Below are positions 26,079-34,393 of a stretch of DNA of 64,000 nucleotides, piece after piece. The stretch's first letter is position 1, and each line of letters begins with the position of its first letter. The notes beneath the pieces were generated by a model, which was given only the letters and a program-made list of their open reading frames with translations, was not told the origin of the DNA and ran no database searches. Origin of the DNA: Desulfovibrio sp. Fe33 (GTDB taxonomy: Bacteria > Desulfobacterota > Desulfovibrionia > Desulfovibrionales > Desulfovibrionaceae); contig NZ_JAQKGU010000011.1 in assembly GCF_028532725.1 (NCBI RefSeq), forward strand, positions 62,001-126,000. The letters are read 5' to 3'. The position numbers and the translations under genes are program-made.

Positions 26079-26091
26079 CTCAGAATACATA

Positions 26092-26118
26092 CCCCGTCAG
26101 AAATGGCGGGGTTTTTTT
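26092..26118 (+). terminator. terminator of tRNA-Lys copy 3
   Basis: Same stem, GAAA loop and T7 as copy 1. Confidence 0.9.
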
Positions 26119-26194
26119 GTTGATGGGGCGGGCCTTGAGCCAAATGGCGGCGGTGCGCATGGGGCGTCCTCGTCGTTGTATCCTGGATGCATCC

Positions 26195-26231
26195 TGCCGG
26201 GTTTCCAGTCTTATGGACGGGAAACCCGGCA
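26195..26231. other. 12-bp inverted repeat between the tRNA array and opgH
   Basis: TGCCGGGTTTCC (26195-26206) and its exact complement (26220-26231) around 13 bases. There is no T run on either side, so it is not a standard terminator. A second hairpin, CCGGCAC/GTGCCGG (26290-26312), lies just past the opgH stop with A6 in its loop. Nothing else is recognisable in 26119-26317. Confidence 0.6.
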
Positions 26232-26317
26232 CTGATTCCATATTACCCTACACCGGCGTCAGGTCAATGAAATGATGGTTGGCCGGGAACCGGCACTTCT
26301 TTTTTGTGCCGGACAGG

Positions 26318-28426
26318 TCAGTTTTGTTGGAGCCATGCCCTCCGCACGGCGCCGTTGTCGGCCGTCCACGCTCGGGTATGCACTTCGAGCAGTCCGTCGG
26401 GGTCGCGCAAGAGGCGGAGCTTCTCGTCGGGAGAGAGGGCGTCGGGGCCGCCGTCGAGAATCTTCGCCACAAGTTTCGCGTTGAGTTCGCGCGCCTTTTC
26501 GTTGAGCCGCCGCTGGTTTCGGGAAAGCTGGGCGCGTCGGAGTCCGTTGACGCCAGGATCAAGCAGAGCGCGCAGGAAGCCTTTCTCGCGCGGCAGGTCG
26601 AGGGGCGTGGGCGCGGCTTCCATTTCCTCTGTGAACCGGACCACGTCGCGGATTTCCTGTGCCGGGGCGGTTTCCTCCGGGATAAGGAGCAGCCCGTTTC
26701 TGCGGAGCCAGCGTCCGGGGGCGTCGTGGCTGGTGAGGACCGAAAGGGGCATGGAAAAGACGATGGGCAGGACGATGGGCGCTATCCACCAGAAGAAATA
26801 TGGCGCATAGAGCCAGACAACGCCGCCCCAGAGCAACCCGAAGAGCGCGCCTCCTCCATGGAAGCGGATCGCCTCGCCCCAGGTCGTCGGGCGGTCGTCC
26901 CGCTGCTGCGAGCCCCAGCCGATCTGTCTGCCGAGCAGGGTGATGCAGACGAATTTGCTGTGAAAGAGCATTCGAATGGGAGCCAGCAAAGCGGAGAACG
27001 CGACATCCAGGACAATGCTCGCCAGCAGGCGGAATGCGCCGCCGAACTGTTTTGAGCGGCGTGTCTTCAAGACGATCAGGAGGTAGCTCAGAATTTTTGG
27101 GAAGAACAACAGCACACCCGTGGTGGCCAACAGTATCAAGGCCCAGAGCGGTTGCCACACCGGCCAGGACGGAAACAGGGACCGCGTGGCGGCGAAGTAG
27201 CTGGGGCCGACAACGGCCTGGATCACGGCCTCGGCGGAGGAGAGCATCAGAAAGAGGAACCACAACAGAGCCGAGACGTAGCTCATGGCTCCGTTGAGAA
27301 AGAGGACCCGGTGGGCGGGGAAGAGGCCTTCGGTGAAAAGAAGGCGGAGGTGTTGGAGGTTTCCCTGGCACCAGCGGCGGTCCCGTTTCAACTCCGAGAG
27401 GAGGTTCGGGGGACATTCCTCCCAACTGCCCGTGAGGTCGAAGGCGAGGCAGACTTCCCATCCGGCGCGGCGCATGAGCGCGGCTTCGACGAAGTCGTGG
27501 CTGAGGATGTCGCCGCCCAGAGGGGGCTTGCCCGACAGTCTGGGAAGGCCGCAGTGCTTCATGAACGGTTCGATGCGGATGAGCGCGTTGTGTCCCCAGT
27601 ACTGGGCGTCTCCCAACTGCCAGAAATGCAGCCCGGCGGCGAACATGGGGCCGTAGGCGCGGTTGGCGAATTGTTGCAGCCTCCCGAGCAGGGTGTCGCG
27701 GCCGAAGCAGGCCGGGGCGGTCTGCAATATCCCTATTCTGCTGCGGCGTTCCATGATGCGGACCATGGCGTTCAGCGTGTCGCCGCTCATGACGCTGTCC
27801 GCGTCGAACACGGCCATGTACGTGTATTCGCTGCCGTGCCTGCGGCAGAAGTCGGCCACGTTGCCGCTCTTGCGCTTCAGGTTCACCTTTCGGTTGCGGT
27901 AGAATATGCGGCCCTGCGCGCCGAGTTCCTTTACCAGATCGGCCCAGGCGGCCTCCTCCTCCATCCACTTGTCCGCGCTGCCGGAGTCGCTCAGGATGTG
28001 GATGTCGAACTGCTTCGCGCCAGGGGTGCGCTGCAACGAGAGGTATGTGGTCTTGATGCCGGCCATGACCCTCGGCGTATCTTCGTTGCAGATGGGGAAC
28101 AGGACCGCCGTGCGGGGAAAATCGTTCGGGTCGAAAGGTTCGGACAGGGCGCGGCTGGCGGCGAAGCGGTCATAGCGGCGCATTATCGTGAACCACCCCA
28201 TGATCGCCGTCCAGAATCCGACGGATATCCAGGCGAAAAGGATGGAGTAGACGATAATGATCGCGAGCTCCAGCGGGGTTGAGCCCTTGTCGGGCAGGAC
28301 GGACCCCACGTAGGCGCTGGCCATTGCCGAGGGGATCATGATGAGCAGCGTCAGGACAAGGCGCCGTTTTCCGGTGGAGAATGACAGTCCCGGGACCTGT
28401 GAATCGCTTTGCATCGAGTTTCTCAT
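26318..28426 (-). CDS. opgH: OpgH/MdoH, periplasmic glucan glucosyltransferase
   Basis: 702 residues. Membrane segments near the N-terminus (about 20-80) precede a GT2 catalytic domain with DADS near 208 and the RRWCQGN motif near 340. A C-terminal cluster of segments (about 370-560) and a cytoplasmic tail follow. It elongates beta-glucan chains for osmoregulated periplasmic glucans. It is about 145 residues shorter than the enterobacterial protein, mainly lacking the N-terminal cytoplasmic region; a separate small gene just upstream may compensate. It overlaps that gene by 4 bases (ATGA). Confidence 0.93.
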   Translation of the reverse strand: MRNSMQSDSQVPGLSFSTGKRRLVLTLLIMIPSAMASAYVGSVLPDKGSTPLELAIIIVYSILFAWISVGFWTAIMGWFTIMRRYDRFAASRALSEPFDPNDFPRTAVLFPICNEDTPRVMAGIKTTYLSLQRTPGAKQFDIHILSDSGSADKWMEEEAAWADLVKELGAQGRIFYRNRKVNLKRKSGNVADFCRRHGSEYTYMAVFDADSVMSGDTLNAMVRIMERRSRIGILQTAPACFGRDTLLGRLQQFANRAYGPMFAAGLHFWQLGDAQYWGHNALIRIEPFMKHCGLPRLSGKPPLGGDILSHDFVEAALMRRAGWEVCLAFDLTGSWEECPPNLLSELKRDRRWCQGNLQHLRLLFTEGLFPAHRVLFLNGAMSYVSALLWFLFLMLSSAEAVIQAVVGPSYFAATRSLFPSWPVWQPLWALILLATTGVLLFFPKILSYLLIVLKTRRSKQFGGAFRLLASIVLDVAFSALLAPIRMLFHSKFVCITLLGRQIGWGSQQRDDRPTTWGEAIRFHGGGALFGLLWGGVVWLYAPYFFWWIAPIVLPIVFSMPLSVLTSHDAPGRWLRRNGLLLIPEETAPAQEIRDVVRFTEEMEAAPTPLDLPREKGFLRALLDPGVNGLRRAQLSRNQRRLNEKARELNAKLVAKILDGGPDALSPDEKLRLLRDPDGLLEVHTRAWTADNGAVRRAWLQQN

Positions 28427-28797
28427 TGGGAAAAGTTCAGCAGGAGAGTCAGCGCCAGCAGGAGGCCGACAACGCCGAGCCAGGCCCAGTGGGCGAGGAA
28501 TGCGTTGAAGCCGGTGCGGGGCCGACCAAGATACTGCGCGGGCATATGGCTGCGGTCGATGGGCGGGTGACTCGGCGGATACGCCGATGCGTCCGCTGAG
28601 GGCAACCGCTCAAGCAACGCCTCCAAGGCCTGTGCCGAGGAAGCGTCGGGCGGCAGCTCGCGCAGGGTTTCGAGAACGAGCTCCAGTCGTTGCTCCGTGG
28701 GCATGGGGAGCTGTTCCGCGTACTCAAGCAGGCAGCGGGCGGCCAGCTCGCGCTGAATGTCCTCGCCGGACGGCCGGAGATCAGGGGCGATAGGCAT
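28423..28797 (-). CDS. small tail-anchored protein between opgG and opgH
   Basis: 124 residues. A helical, acidic and Leu-rich N-terminal part (about 10-70) is followed by a Pro-rich stretch and a C-terminal membrane segment (about 104-122), so the bulk should face the cytoplasm. It overlaps the end of opgG by 17 bases and the start of opgH by 4, so the three are coupled. No family recognised. It may be a detached form of the OpgH N-terminal cytoplasmic region, or a separate subunit. Confidence 0.75.
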   Translation of the reverse strand: MPIAPDLRPSGEDIQRELAARCLLEYAEQLPMPTEQRLELVLETLRELPPDASSAQALEALLERLPSADASAYPPSHPPIDRSHMPAQYLGRPRTGFNAFLAHWAWLGVVGLLLALTLLLNFSQ

Positions 28798-30385
28798 AGT
28801 TCCACGTTTCCGTCAGAGTGGTGTCGTTGATCTTCAGGAACGCGCGCAGGTCCACGGGAGGCCTGCGGTTGGGCAGCACCTTTTCCAGGGCCGAGGGCGC
28901 CTGGTCGGGCCGGACCACGAAGGACAGCCGCCAACCGCCGATATGCGTGTTCTTTTCCACGCGCTGTTCGGTGACGATCGCGCCTTTGCCGCAGGTAATC
29001 ACTCCTTCCACATTGGAAGGCGGCTCCAGGAGGTTCAGGGCCTTGCTCTTGAAGTCGATGACGAATCGTTGCCCGCCGTCGCCCGCATCGCCGGTCCGCG
29101 TGGCGTACGTGTATCCCAGGGGCGGATGGGTGAAACTGCCGTGATACCACAGCAGCCGGTATTCATAGGTTTGCGGGACGCCGATGGGCAGTTCGTCCTT
29201 GGGCGACCAAAAGGCCACGATGTTGTCGTGGATTTCCTGGTCCGTGGGGATGTTTATCAGCTCCACGTGCCCGTGGCCCCAGTCTCCGCGCGGTTCCACC
29301 CACAGCGTGGGCCGCCGCTCGTAGCTGGCGTCGAGGTCCTGATAATTGTGGTGATCGCGATCCCGCTGAATGAGGCCGAATCCCCGGACGTTGTCCGCCT
29401 GGAATCCGTTGATGGACAGAGCCTCCGGGTTGTCGAGAGGACGCCAGAACCATTCGCCCGAATCGTTCTTTATGAGCAGTCCGTCGGAATCGTGCACCTC
29501 GGGGCGGAAGTCCCGCACCTTGCGTTCATCGGTGTTCTCGCCGAACAGGAACATGCTGGTCAGCGGGGCAATGCCGATTTTTTTCACGGGAACCCGCAGG
29601 AACAATGTGGCGGTGACGTCCATCGTGGTCGTCTTCCCGCCTTGAATGACGAAGGTGTAAGCGCCGGTCAGACTCTTGCTGTCCAACAGGGCGTGGACGG
29701 TCAGGCTTGAACTCCTGCGGGTCGGTTTCTCGATCCAGAATTCACTGAAATAGGGGAATTCCTCGCCGTCGGGCAGGGCGGTGTCCACGGCCAGGCCGCG
29801 GGCGGAAAGGCCGTAGACCTGTCCCTTGGCCACGCCACGAAAGTAGCTGGCCCCCAGGAACACGGCGATTTCGTCAAAATATTGCGGCGTATTGATGGGG
29901 CCGTGGATGCGGAACCCGGCGAATCCGAACGGGGTCGGAATCTGTTCGGGCAGAGTGTGGTTGTTGCCGTAGTCGAACATTGTCGAATCAAAGGTCAACC
30001 TCTCCGACATGCCCTTGTCGACGATATTGATGTCCACAAGCCGGTCGTAATAGAGGCCGGCATGGAAAAATTGCAGATTGAAAGGCAGGTTGTCCTCTTT
30101 CCACAAAGCCTTTTCCGGACGGAAACGGATGTCGCGCCAGGCTTCGTAGCTGAGGTTGAGCAGGGCCTTCGGCACTTGCCCATGGTTGGGGTCGAACGGG
30201 GTTTGGCTCAGTTCCCTGGCCCGGTCCACCACGGCCTGGCGGCTGAACTCCTTGGCTTCCCCGGCTTCGGCCGTGTTTGCTCGGAACGCTCCCGGAAGGA
30301 GTAGGGCGAGCATGACGAGAGTCAGCGAGGATACGTGGTGAATGTGTCGTAGGACACACCTGTTTTTATTATTGTATTGCATCAT
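28781..30385 (-). CDS. opgG: OpgG/MdoG, periplasmic glucan biosynthesis protein
   Basis: 534 residues from the ATG at 30385 (a second ATG follows directly). A longer frame to 30442 begins with TTG and has no ribosome site. A signal peptide (about 1-40, late hydrophobic core SLTLVMLALLLPG) leads to the two-domain OpgG fold, with conserved FDYGNNHTLPE and the WVEPRGDWGHGHVELI region. It acts in the periplasm on the glucan backbone made by OpgH. The opgG-small gene-opgH order suggests one operon. Confidence 0.93.
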   Translation of the reverse strand: MMQYNNKNRCVLRHIHHVSSLTLVMLALLLPGAFRANTAEAGEAKEFSRQAVVDRARELSQTPFDPNHGQVPKALLNLSYEAWRDIRFRPEKALWKEDNLPFNLQFFHAGLYYDRLVDINIVDKGMSERLTFDSTMFDYGNNHTLPEQIPTPFGFAGFRIHGPINTPQYFDEIAVFLGASYFRGVAKGQVYGLSARGLAVDTALPDGEEFPYFSEFWIEKPTRRSSSLTVHALLDSKSLTGAYTFVIQGGKTTTMDVTATLFLRVPVKKIGIAPLTSMFLFGENTDERKVRDFRPEVHDSDGLLIKNDSGEWFWRPLDNPEALSINGFQADNVRGFGLIQRDRDHHNYQDLDASYERRPTLWVEPRGDWGHGHVELINIPTDQEIHDNIVAFWSPKDELPIGVPQTYEYRLLWYHGSFTHPPLGYTYATRTGDAGDGGQRFVIDFKSKALNLLEPPSNVEGVITCGKGAIVTEQRVEKNTHIGGWRLSFVVRPDQAPSALEKVLPNRRPPVDLRAFLKINDTTLTETWNYAYRP

Positions 30386-30451
30386 TTCAGTCAGTGATTT
30401 TTCACTTGTGTTTATTCCCTGTGATGGGGGGCAAGGCCCCAAAAAAAATGC

Positions 30452-30480
30452 ACAATACGCGATGGAATCGGGATTATCAA
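30452..30480 (-). promoter_or_regulatory. candidate sigma-70 promoter of the opgG operon
   Basis: On the minus strand, TTGATA (30475-30480), a 17-base spacer, then TATTGT (30452-30457). About 67 bases upstream of the opgG ATG. Confidence 0.55.
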
Positions 30481-30499
30481 TTTTGAAACAGCGTTTTTG

Positions 30500-30528
30500 T
30501 TGAACAGTATTTTCTACTTAATGTTCAA
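30500..30528. promoter_or_regulatory. TTGAACA/TGTTCAA inverted repeat upstream of the opgG promoter
   Basis: Perfect 7-bp arms at 30500-30506 and 30522-30528 around a 15-base A/T-rich centre. It lies about 20 bases upstream of the -35 element of the opgG promoter. It could be an activator or repressor site; the protein is unknown. Nothing else is recognisable from here to 30714. Confidence 0.45.
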
Positions 30529-30714
30529 TGTGTTATCGCTGGATTTTGCGCTTTTTTTGAGAGGGCGTGACAGAAGAGTTCGAACAAGAGTGGACGAGTT
30601 GTCGTTCTGGGCGGGGTTGTTCGGGCGCATTGATCGAACGCCGGTCCGCTCGAACGAGGAAGGCTATTCACGCCATCCCGGCTCCCGTTCCCTGGAGAAA
30701 GAGGGCGGAAGCGG

Positions 30715-32088
30715 TCAGTTCAGCGGCAACCGTATGGTTATGCGAAATCCTCCGTCGACGCTGGACGCGTGGATGGTCCCGTCGTGGTCCTCGATTATCT
30801 TGCGGGCAAAGGCCAGGCCAAGGCCGTTGCCCTCCACGTTATCGTAGCCCAGCCGCCCGAATGGCACGAACACGGCCTCCAATTCCTCTTCAGTCAGGGG
30901 GGGATAGGCGTTTGTCACCCGGATGGTCGCGACCTCCTCGTCCGCCTCGCAGGCGATGTCCACCGGGTTGTTGTCTGGGCAATACTTTACCGCGTTGGAG
31001 AGCACATTGTCGAGAACCATGCGCATGTCCCGTCGGCAGCAAAGATAGGGAGGCATGGGAGAAAGATCGAGTCTGACGGGAATATTCCGTTCGCCGGTGA
31101 GCGGCCTGACGCGCTCGGCGGCCTCCTCCAGCATTTCCGCCAGATCGGCGGTGTCTTCGTGGGGCGGCGGCTCCTGGAGATCAAGCTTGGAGAGCTTCAT
31201 GATCTGGTCGATGAGGGAATCCATGTGGTCGATTTCCTCCTCCATGCGCTGGACGTGCTTGGATATTCCGTCCGTGCGCCCGGCATCCAGACGCTCACGT
31301 ATGATTTGTTGGGAGATTCGGATGCGTGCCAGGGGAGAGCGCAGTTCGTGGGAGAGGTTGGCGGTCAGTTCGCGGCCGCCCCGGACCATCTTTTCCAGGC
31401 TGTTGGCCATGTGGTTGAAGGTTCTGGCCAGTGTGCCCAACTCGTCCTTCGGGCTTTCGTCCACCCGGGGAGAGAAGTCGCCCTGCGCCAGCTTCCCGGC
31501 GATTTTGGTCATCTGATTGATGGGGCGGGTGATGCGGCGCGATACGGGGATGAGCAGCAGGGCGGCCACCGCGGCCATGAGGGCCAGTCCTTCCATCAAC
31601 CATATCTCTTCGTTGCGGGTGACCCACTGGTTGAGCAGATGCACGGTCAGCGGCCCCAGAGGACTGTCGAGCGTACCGTCGGAATAGATGGACCCCTGCT
31701 TGCCTTTGCGGATGAAATAGACGTGGTTGCCGTCGTCGGTGACAAGCTTGAGTTCCATTTCTTCTTCGCCGGTAAGGGGCATGGTCCGGTAGGACTTGGC
31801 AACGGTTTCGCCTTGGCCGTTCTCGATCCAGGCTTCGCCGTTGAAGGCGTCGGAGTATATGTCGAGAATGTTGTCGAGACGGCTTCGCAGTTCCGGAGTC
31901 AGCCTTGAGGCCTCGCCGATTTCGAGTTCCACTATCCTCTTCAAGGCCTGGGTGCGGTTTTTGGCGTGCGCGGAGAAAGGCGGGCGCATGTGGCCCATCT
32001 TCAGCAGTCCTCCTATGCCCGCGATGGCGACCAGATGGACCAGGATGAAGGCAAGGAGTATTTTGAGGTAGAGCCGGCTGACCTTCAT
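30715..32088 (-). CDS. CpxA-like sensor histidine kinase
   Basis: 457 residues. Membrane segments are at about 8-28 and 162-182, flanking a ~130-residue periplasmic sensor. HAMP follows (about 183-235), then HisKA with the phosphorylated H247 (SHELRSP) and an HATPase_c domain with N-box NAVKYC and G-box GNGLGLAFA. It is partnered with the response regulator upstream by a one-base TAATG overlap. Position next to an RND efflux operon suggests envelope-stress or toxic-compound sensing. Confidence 0.93.
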   Translation of the reverse strand: MKVSRLYLKILLAFILVHLVAIAGIGGLLKMGHMRPPFSAHAKNRTQALKRIVELEIGEASRLTPELRSRLDNILDIYSDAFNGEAWIENGQGETVAKSYRTMPLTGEEEMELKLVTDDGNHVYFIRKGKQGSIYSDGTLDSPLGPLTVHLLNQWVTRNEEIWLMEGLALMAAVAALLLIPVSRRITRPINQMTKIAGKLAQGDFSPRVDESPKDELGTLARTFNHMANSLEKMVRGGRELTANLSHELRSPLARIRISQQIIRERLDAGRTDGISKHVQRMEEEIDHMDSLIDQIMKLSKLDLQEPPPHEDTADLAEMLEEAAERVRPLTGERNIPVRLDLSPMPPYLCCRRDMRMVLDNVLSNAVKYCPDNNPVDIACEADEEVATIRVTNAYPPLTEEELEAVFVPFGRLGYDNVEGNGLGLAFARKIIEDHDGTIHASSVDGGFRITIRLPLN

Positions 32089-32786
32089 TATTCCCCCACG
32101 AACATGTAGCCCGTGCCCCAGACGGTCCTGATGCGTTTGGCGTGGGCCGGGTAAGGTTTGAGCTGGGAGCGCAGCTTGGAGACGTGCACGTCTATGGAGC
32201 GGTCGTATGCGGCGAAATCCTTGTCCCAGACCATATCCATGAGTTCGTCCCTGGTCAGGGCGCGGTCCGCATGGGCCATGAGCGATTTGAGCAGACGGAA
32301 TTCCGTCGGCGCCAGTTCGATCTCGTCCTGGTCGATGATGAGCACCTGCCGGGAGAGATTCAGGACGAGCCCTCCCGCGCGGATGGCCGTGGCCTTGGTT
32401 TCGCGGTCGCCGTTGTTCGTCATCCTGCGCAACACCGCCTTGATTCTGGCGAGCAGTTCGCGGGGATTGAACGGTTTGCCCATGTAGTCGTCGGCTCCGA
32501 GCTCCAGGCCCACGATGCGGTCCGTGTCCTCCCCCTTGGCCGTGAGCATGATTACCGGGGTGGTGAATTCGGCGCGGATGTCGCGCAGGACTTCGAGGCC
32601 GTCCTTGCCGGGCATCATCACGTCCAGAACGATGACGCTGGGATTGAGTGAACGGATGGTCTCCACCGCCTTTGCGCCCGAGGGCAGGGTGGCCGTGGAA
32701 AAGTCGTATTCCTCGAGATATTCCACCACAAGGTCTCGCAGCTTGCCGTCATCGTCGATAATCAGGATCGGGCCGTTGTTTTTCAT
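32088..32786 (-). CDS. OmpR/CpxR-family response regulator
   Basis: 232 residues. The receiver domain (about 5-120) has acidic residues D11-D13, phosphoacceptor D55 (VLDVMMP) and a conserved TAKGED loop with Lys. The winged-helix DNA-binding domain (about 130-230) ends in RTVWGTGYMF, typical of the OmpR class. First gene of the two-component operon and divergent from the efflux genes, so it may bind the shared 32787-32933 region. Confidence 0.94.
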   Translation of the reverse strand: MKNNGPILIIDDDGKLRDLVVEYLEEYDFSTATLPSGAKAVETIRSLNPSVIVLDVMMPGKDGLEVLRDIRAEFTTPVIMLTAKGEDTDRIVGLELGADDYMGKPFNPRELLARIKAVLRRMTNNGDRETKATAIRAGGLVLNLSRQVLIIDQDEIELAPTEFRLLKSLMAHADRALTRDELMDMVWDKDFAAYDRSIDVHVSKLRSQLKPYPAHAKRIRTVWGTGYMFVGE

Positions 32787-32838
32787 GGTTTGTCCTTACC
32801 CGTATGCGGCAGGGAATGAAAAGGTTCCTTCGCGTTCT

Positions 32839-32853
32839 TTTACAATCTTTAAC
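32839..32853 (+). promoter_or_regulatory. CpxR-like direct repeat in the divergent two-component/efflux region
   Basis: TTTAC, five bases, TTAAC. The reverse complement is GTTAA-N5-GTAAA, one base off the enterobacterial CpxR box GTAAA-N5-GTAAA. It lies between the response-regulator gene and the efflux operon, suitably placed for auto- and cross-regulation. The match is short. Confidence 0.4.
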
Positions 32854-32933
32854 AACTTTTATCATCCTTCCAACACTCTGCGAAACTTTTTCCGGTACTT
32901 TCGGGGCCATTGAAACCATACACGGAGAAAAGC

Positions 32934-34391
32934 GTGAAAGGCAGAATATTACAACCTGTCGCTTTCGCGGCGACAGCATTCCTTCTTTTGGTCCAGGGGC
33001 TGGCGGCCTGCTCGCCGTTTCGGCCCGATGCCCGCACAACGACGATTGCGCCGTTGCCCGAGGCCTACACCCTGTATTCGGAACAGCCCCGCGCGATGGG
33101 CAAGTGGTGGGAGGCGATCGGCAACGCCGAGTTGAACGGCCTGGTCGAAACCGCCCTGGCGGCCAATCTGGACATCCTTCAGTCCTGGGCGAGGCTTCGC
33201 CAGGCGGGGGCCGCTTCCGTGCAGTCCTCGGCGGATACATATCCGACTCTGGAAGCCTCGGGCGACTACAAATCCACCCGGTCCAGTTCCAAGGGGACGG
33301 ATACCGATGCCACCTCGGAGACGTATGCCATCGGCCTCGAGGCCGGGTATGAGATCGACCTGTGGGGCCGGATCGAGGCCCAGGCCCAGAGCGGCCGCCT
33401 CGATTACCGGGCATCCCGAGAGGACCTGAACACCGCGGCCATGACTGTGGCCGGTGAGGTCGTCTCCCGTTGGCTGGAAATCCAATCCCAACGACGCAAG
33501 GAGCGGATCATCGAAGAGCAGATCAAGACCAACGAGACGTATCTCGAACTCATCGAACTGCGGTTCCGCAACTCCATATCCACTGCGCTGGACGTCTATC
33601 AGCAGCGTCAGAACCTGGCCAAGGTAAAGGCGCTTCTGCCGCCTGTGAAGTCTCAGGAACAGCTCCTTCTCAACGAATTGGCCCTGCTTCTGGGCAAAGC
33701 CGCCGGGACCGTGACCGTAGCCGACGCAGATGTTTCGGAACCGCGCGAGTTTCCCGGGCTCGGGCTGCCCGCCGACCTGCTTTCGGCAAGGCCGGACGTG
33801 CGCTCCGCCGGGTTGGCCCTGTCGTCGGCCGATTGGTCCGTGACGGCGGCCAGGGCGAACCGGTTGCCGTCGCTCACACTGGCCGGGAGCGGACAATATT
33901 CCGGGGCGCAGCTCGGGACGCTCTTCGATAATTGGATGCTGAGTCTGGCCGGAGCGGTGGCTGGCCCCATTTTCGACGGCGGCTACCGCAAGGCCGAAGT
34001 GGACAAGGCCCGCGCCGTGGTGGACGAGAGGCTCGCCGCATACCGTGAGACCGTCTACACAGCCTTCAAGGAAGTCGAGGACGCCCTGGCGGAGGAGAAG
34101 TGGCAGAAGGAATACATAGCCGCGCTCTCCGCCCAGCTTGAGGCTTCCCGGACCAGCCTGCGGGAAGCCGTGTCCCGATACGCGCAGGGATTGGACGACT
34201 ACCTTCCCGTCCTGAGCGCGCTCATGTCCGTCCAGAATCTCGAAGTGACCATGGCCACGGAACGGACCAACCTGATGCTTTACCGCGTTTCCCTGCACCG
34301 GGCATTGGGCGGAACCTGGACCGAATCACTGGCCGAACCGGAAAAACGGACCGCCGACATCAACATCGAACAGACAGGAGCCAGGGGATAA
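32934..34391 (+). CDS. NodT/OprM-type outer-membrane efflux lipoprotein
   Basis: 485 residues. The start is GTG at 32934, with CGGAG 7 bases upstream; a TTG at 32910 extends the frame but weakens the signal peptide. The lipobox LAAC (Cys near 26) marks a lipoprotein. The two OEP repeats follow (about 60-250 and 265-455), with long heptad-rich helices. It forms the trimeric outer-membrane channel of the RND pump encoded next. The adaptor gene begins 2 bases later. Confidence 0.93.
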   Translation: MKGRILQPVAFAATAFLLLVQGLAACSPFRPDARTTTIAPLPEAYTLYSEQPRAMGKWWEAIGNAELNGLVETALAANLDILQSWARLRQAGAASVQSSADTYPTLEASGDYKSTRSSSKGTDTDATSETYAIGLEAGYEIDLWGRIEAQAQSGRLDYRASREDLNTAAMTVAGEVVSRWLEIQSQRRKERIIEEQIKTNETYLELIELRFRNSISTALDVYQQRQNLAKVKALLPPVKSQEQLLLNELALLLGKAAGTVTVADADVSEPREFPGLGLPADLLSARPDVRSAGLALSSADWSVTAARANRLPSLTLAGSGQYSGAQLGTLFDNWMLSLAGAVAGPIFDGGYRKAEVDKARAVVDERLAAYRETVYTAFKEVEDALAEEKWQKEYIAALSAQLEASRTSLREAVSRYAQGLDDYLPVLSALMSVQNLEVTMATERTNLMLYRVSLHRALGGTWTESLAEPEKRTADINIEQTGARG

Positions 34392-34393
34392 CC

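Larger units (their letters stand above)
25475..26118 (+). repeat. three tandem tRNA-Lys transcription cassettes (unit ~235 bp)
   Basis: Each unit has TTGACA (25475, 25711, 25945) and a TATAGA/TATAAA-type element 15 bases on; in the same stretch, TAGATA/TAAATA lies 17 bases on. A leader hairpin CGTG...CACG, an identical 76-base tRNA-Lys(CTT) and a CCCCGTCA/TGGCGGGG terminator follow. Spacing between tRNA starts is 236 and 234 bases. Units 2 and 3 also share GAGCAATTTGCATGAATGTC upstream of the promoter, which unit 1 lacks. Confidence 0.9.

Noticed and set aside
25475-26118. CRISPR-like regular spacing
   Set aside because: The repeats are complete tRNA-Lys genes with promoters and terminators, not short repeats with unique spacers, and no cas gene is near.
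30420-30455. GGGGC/GCCCC hairpin upstream of opgG as a terminator
   Set aside because: On the minus strand the T run precedes rather than follows the stem, and on the plus strand it is followed by A, so it does not fit a terminator on either strand.
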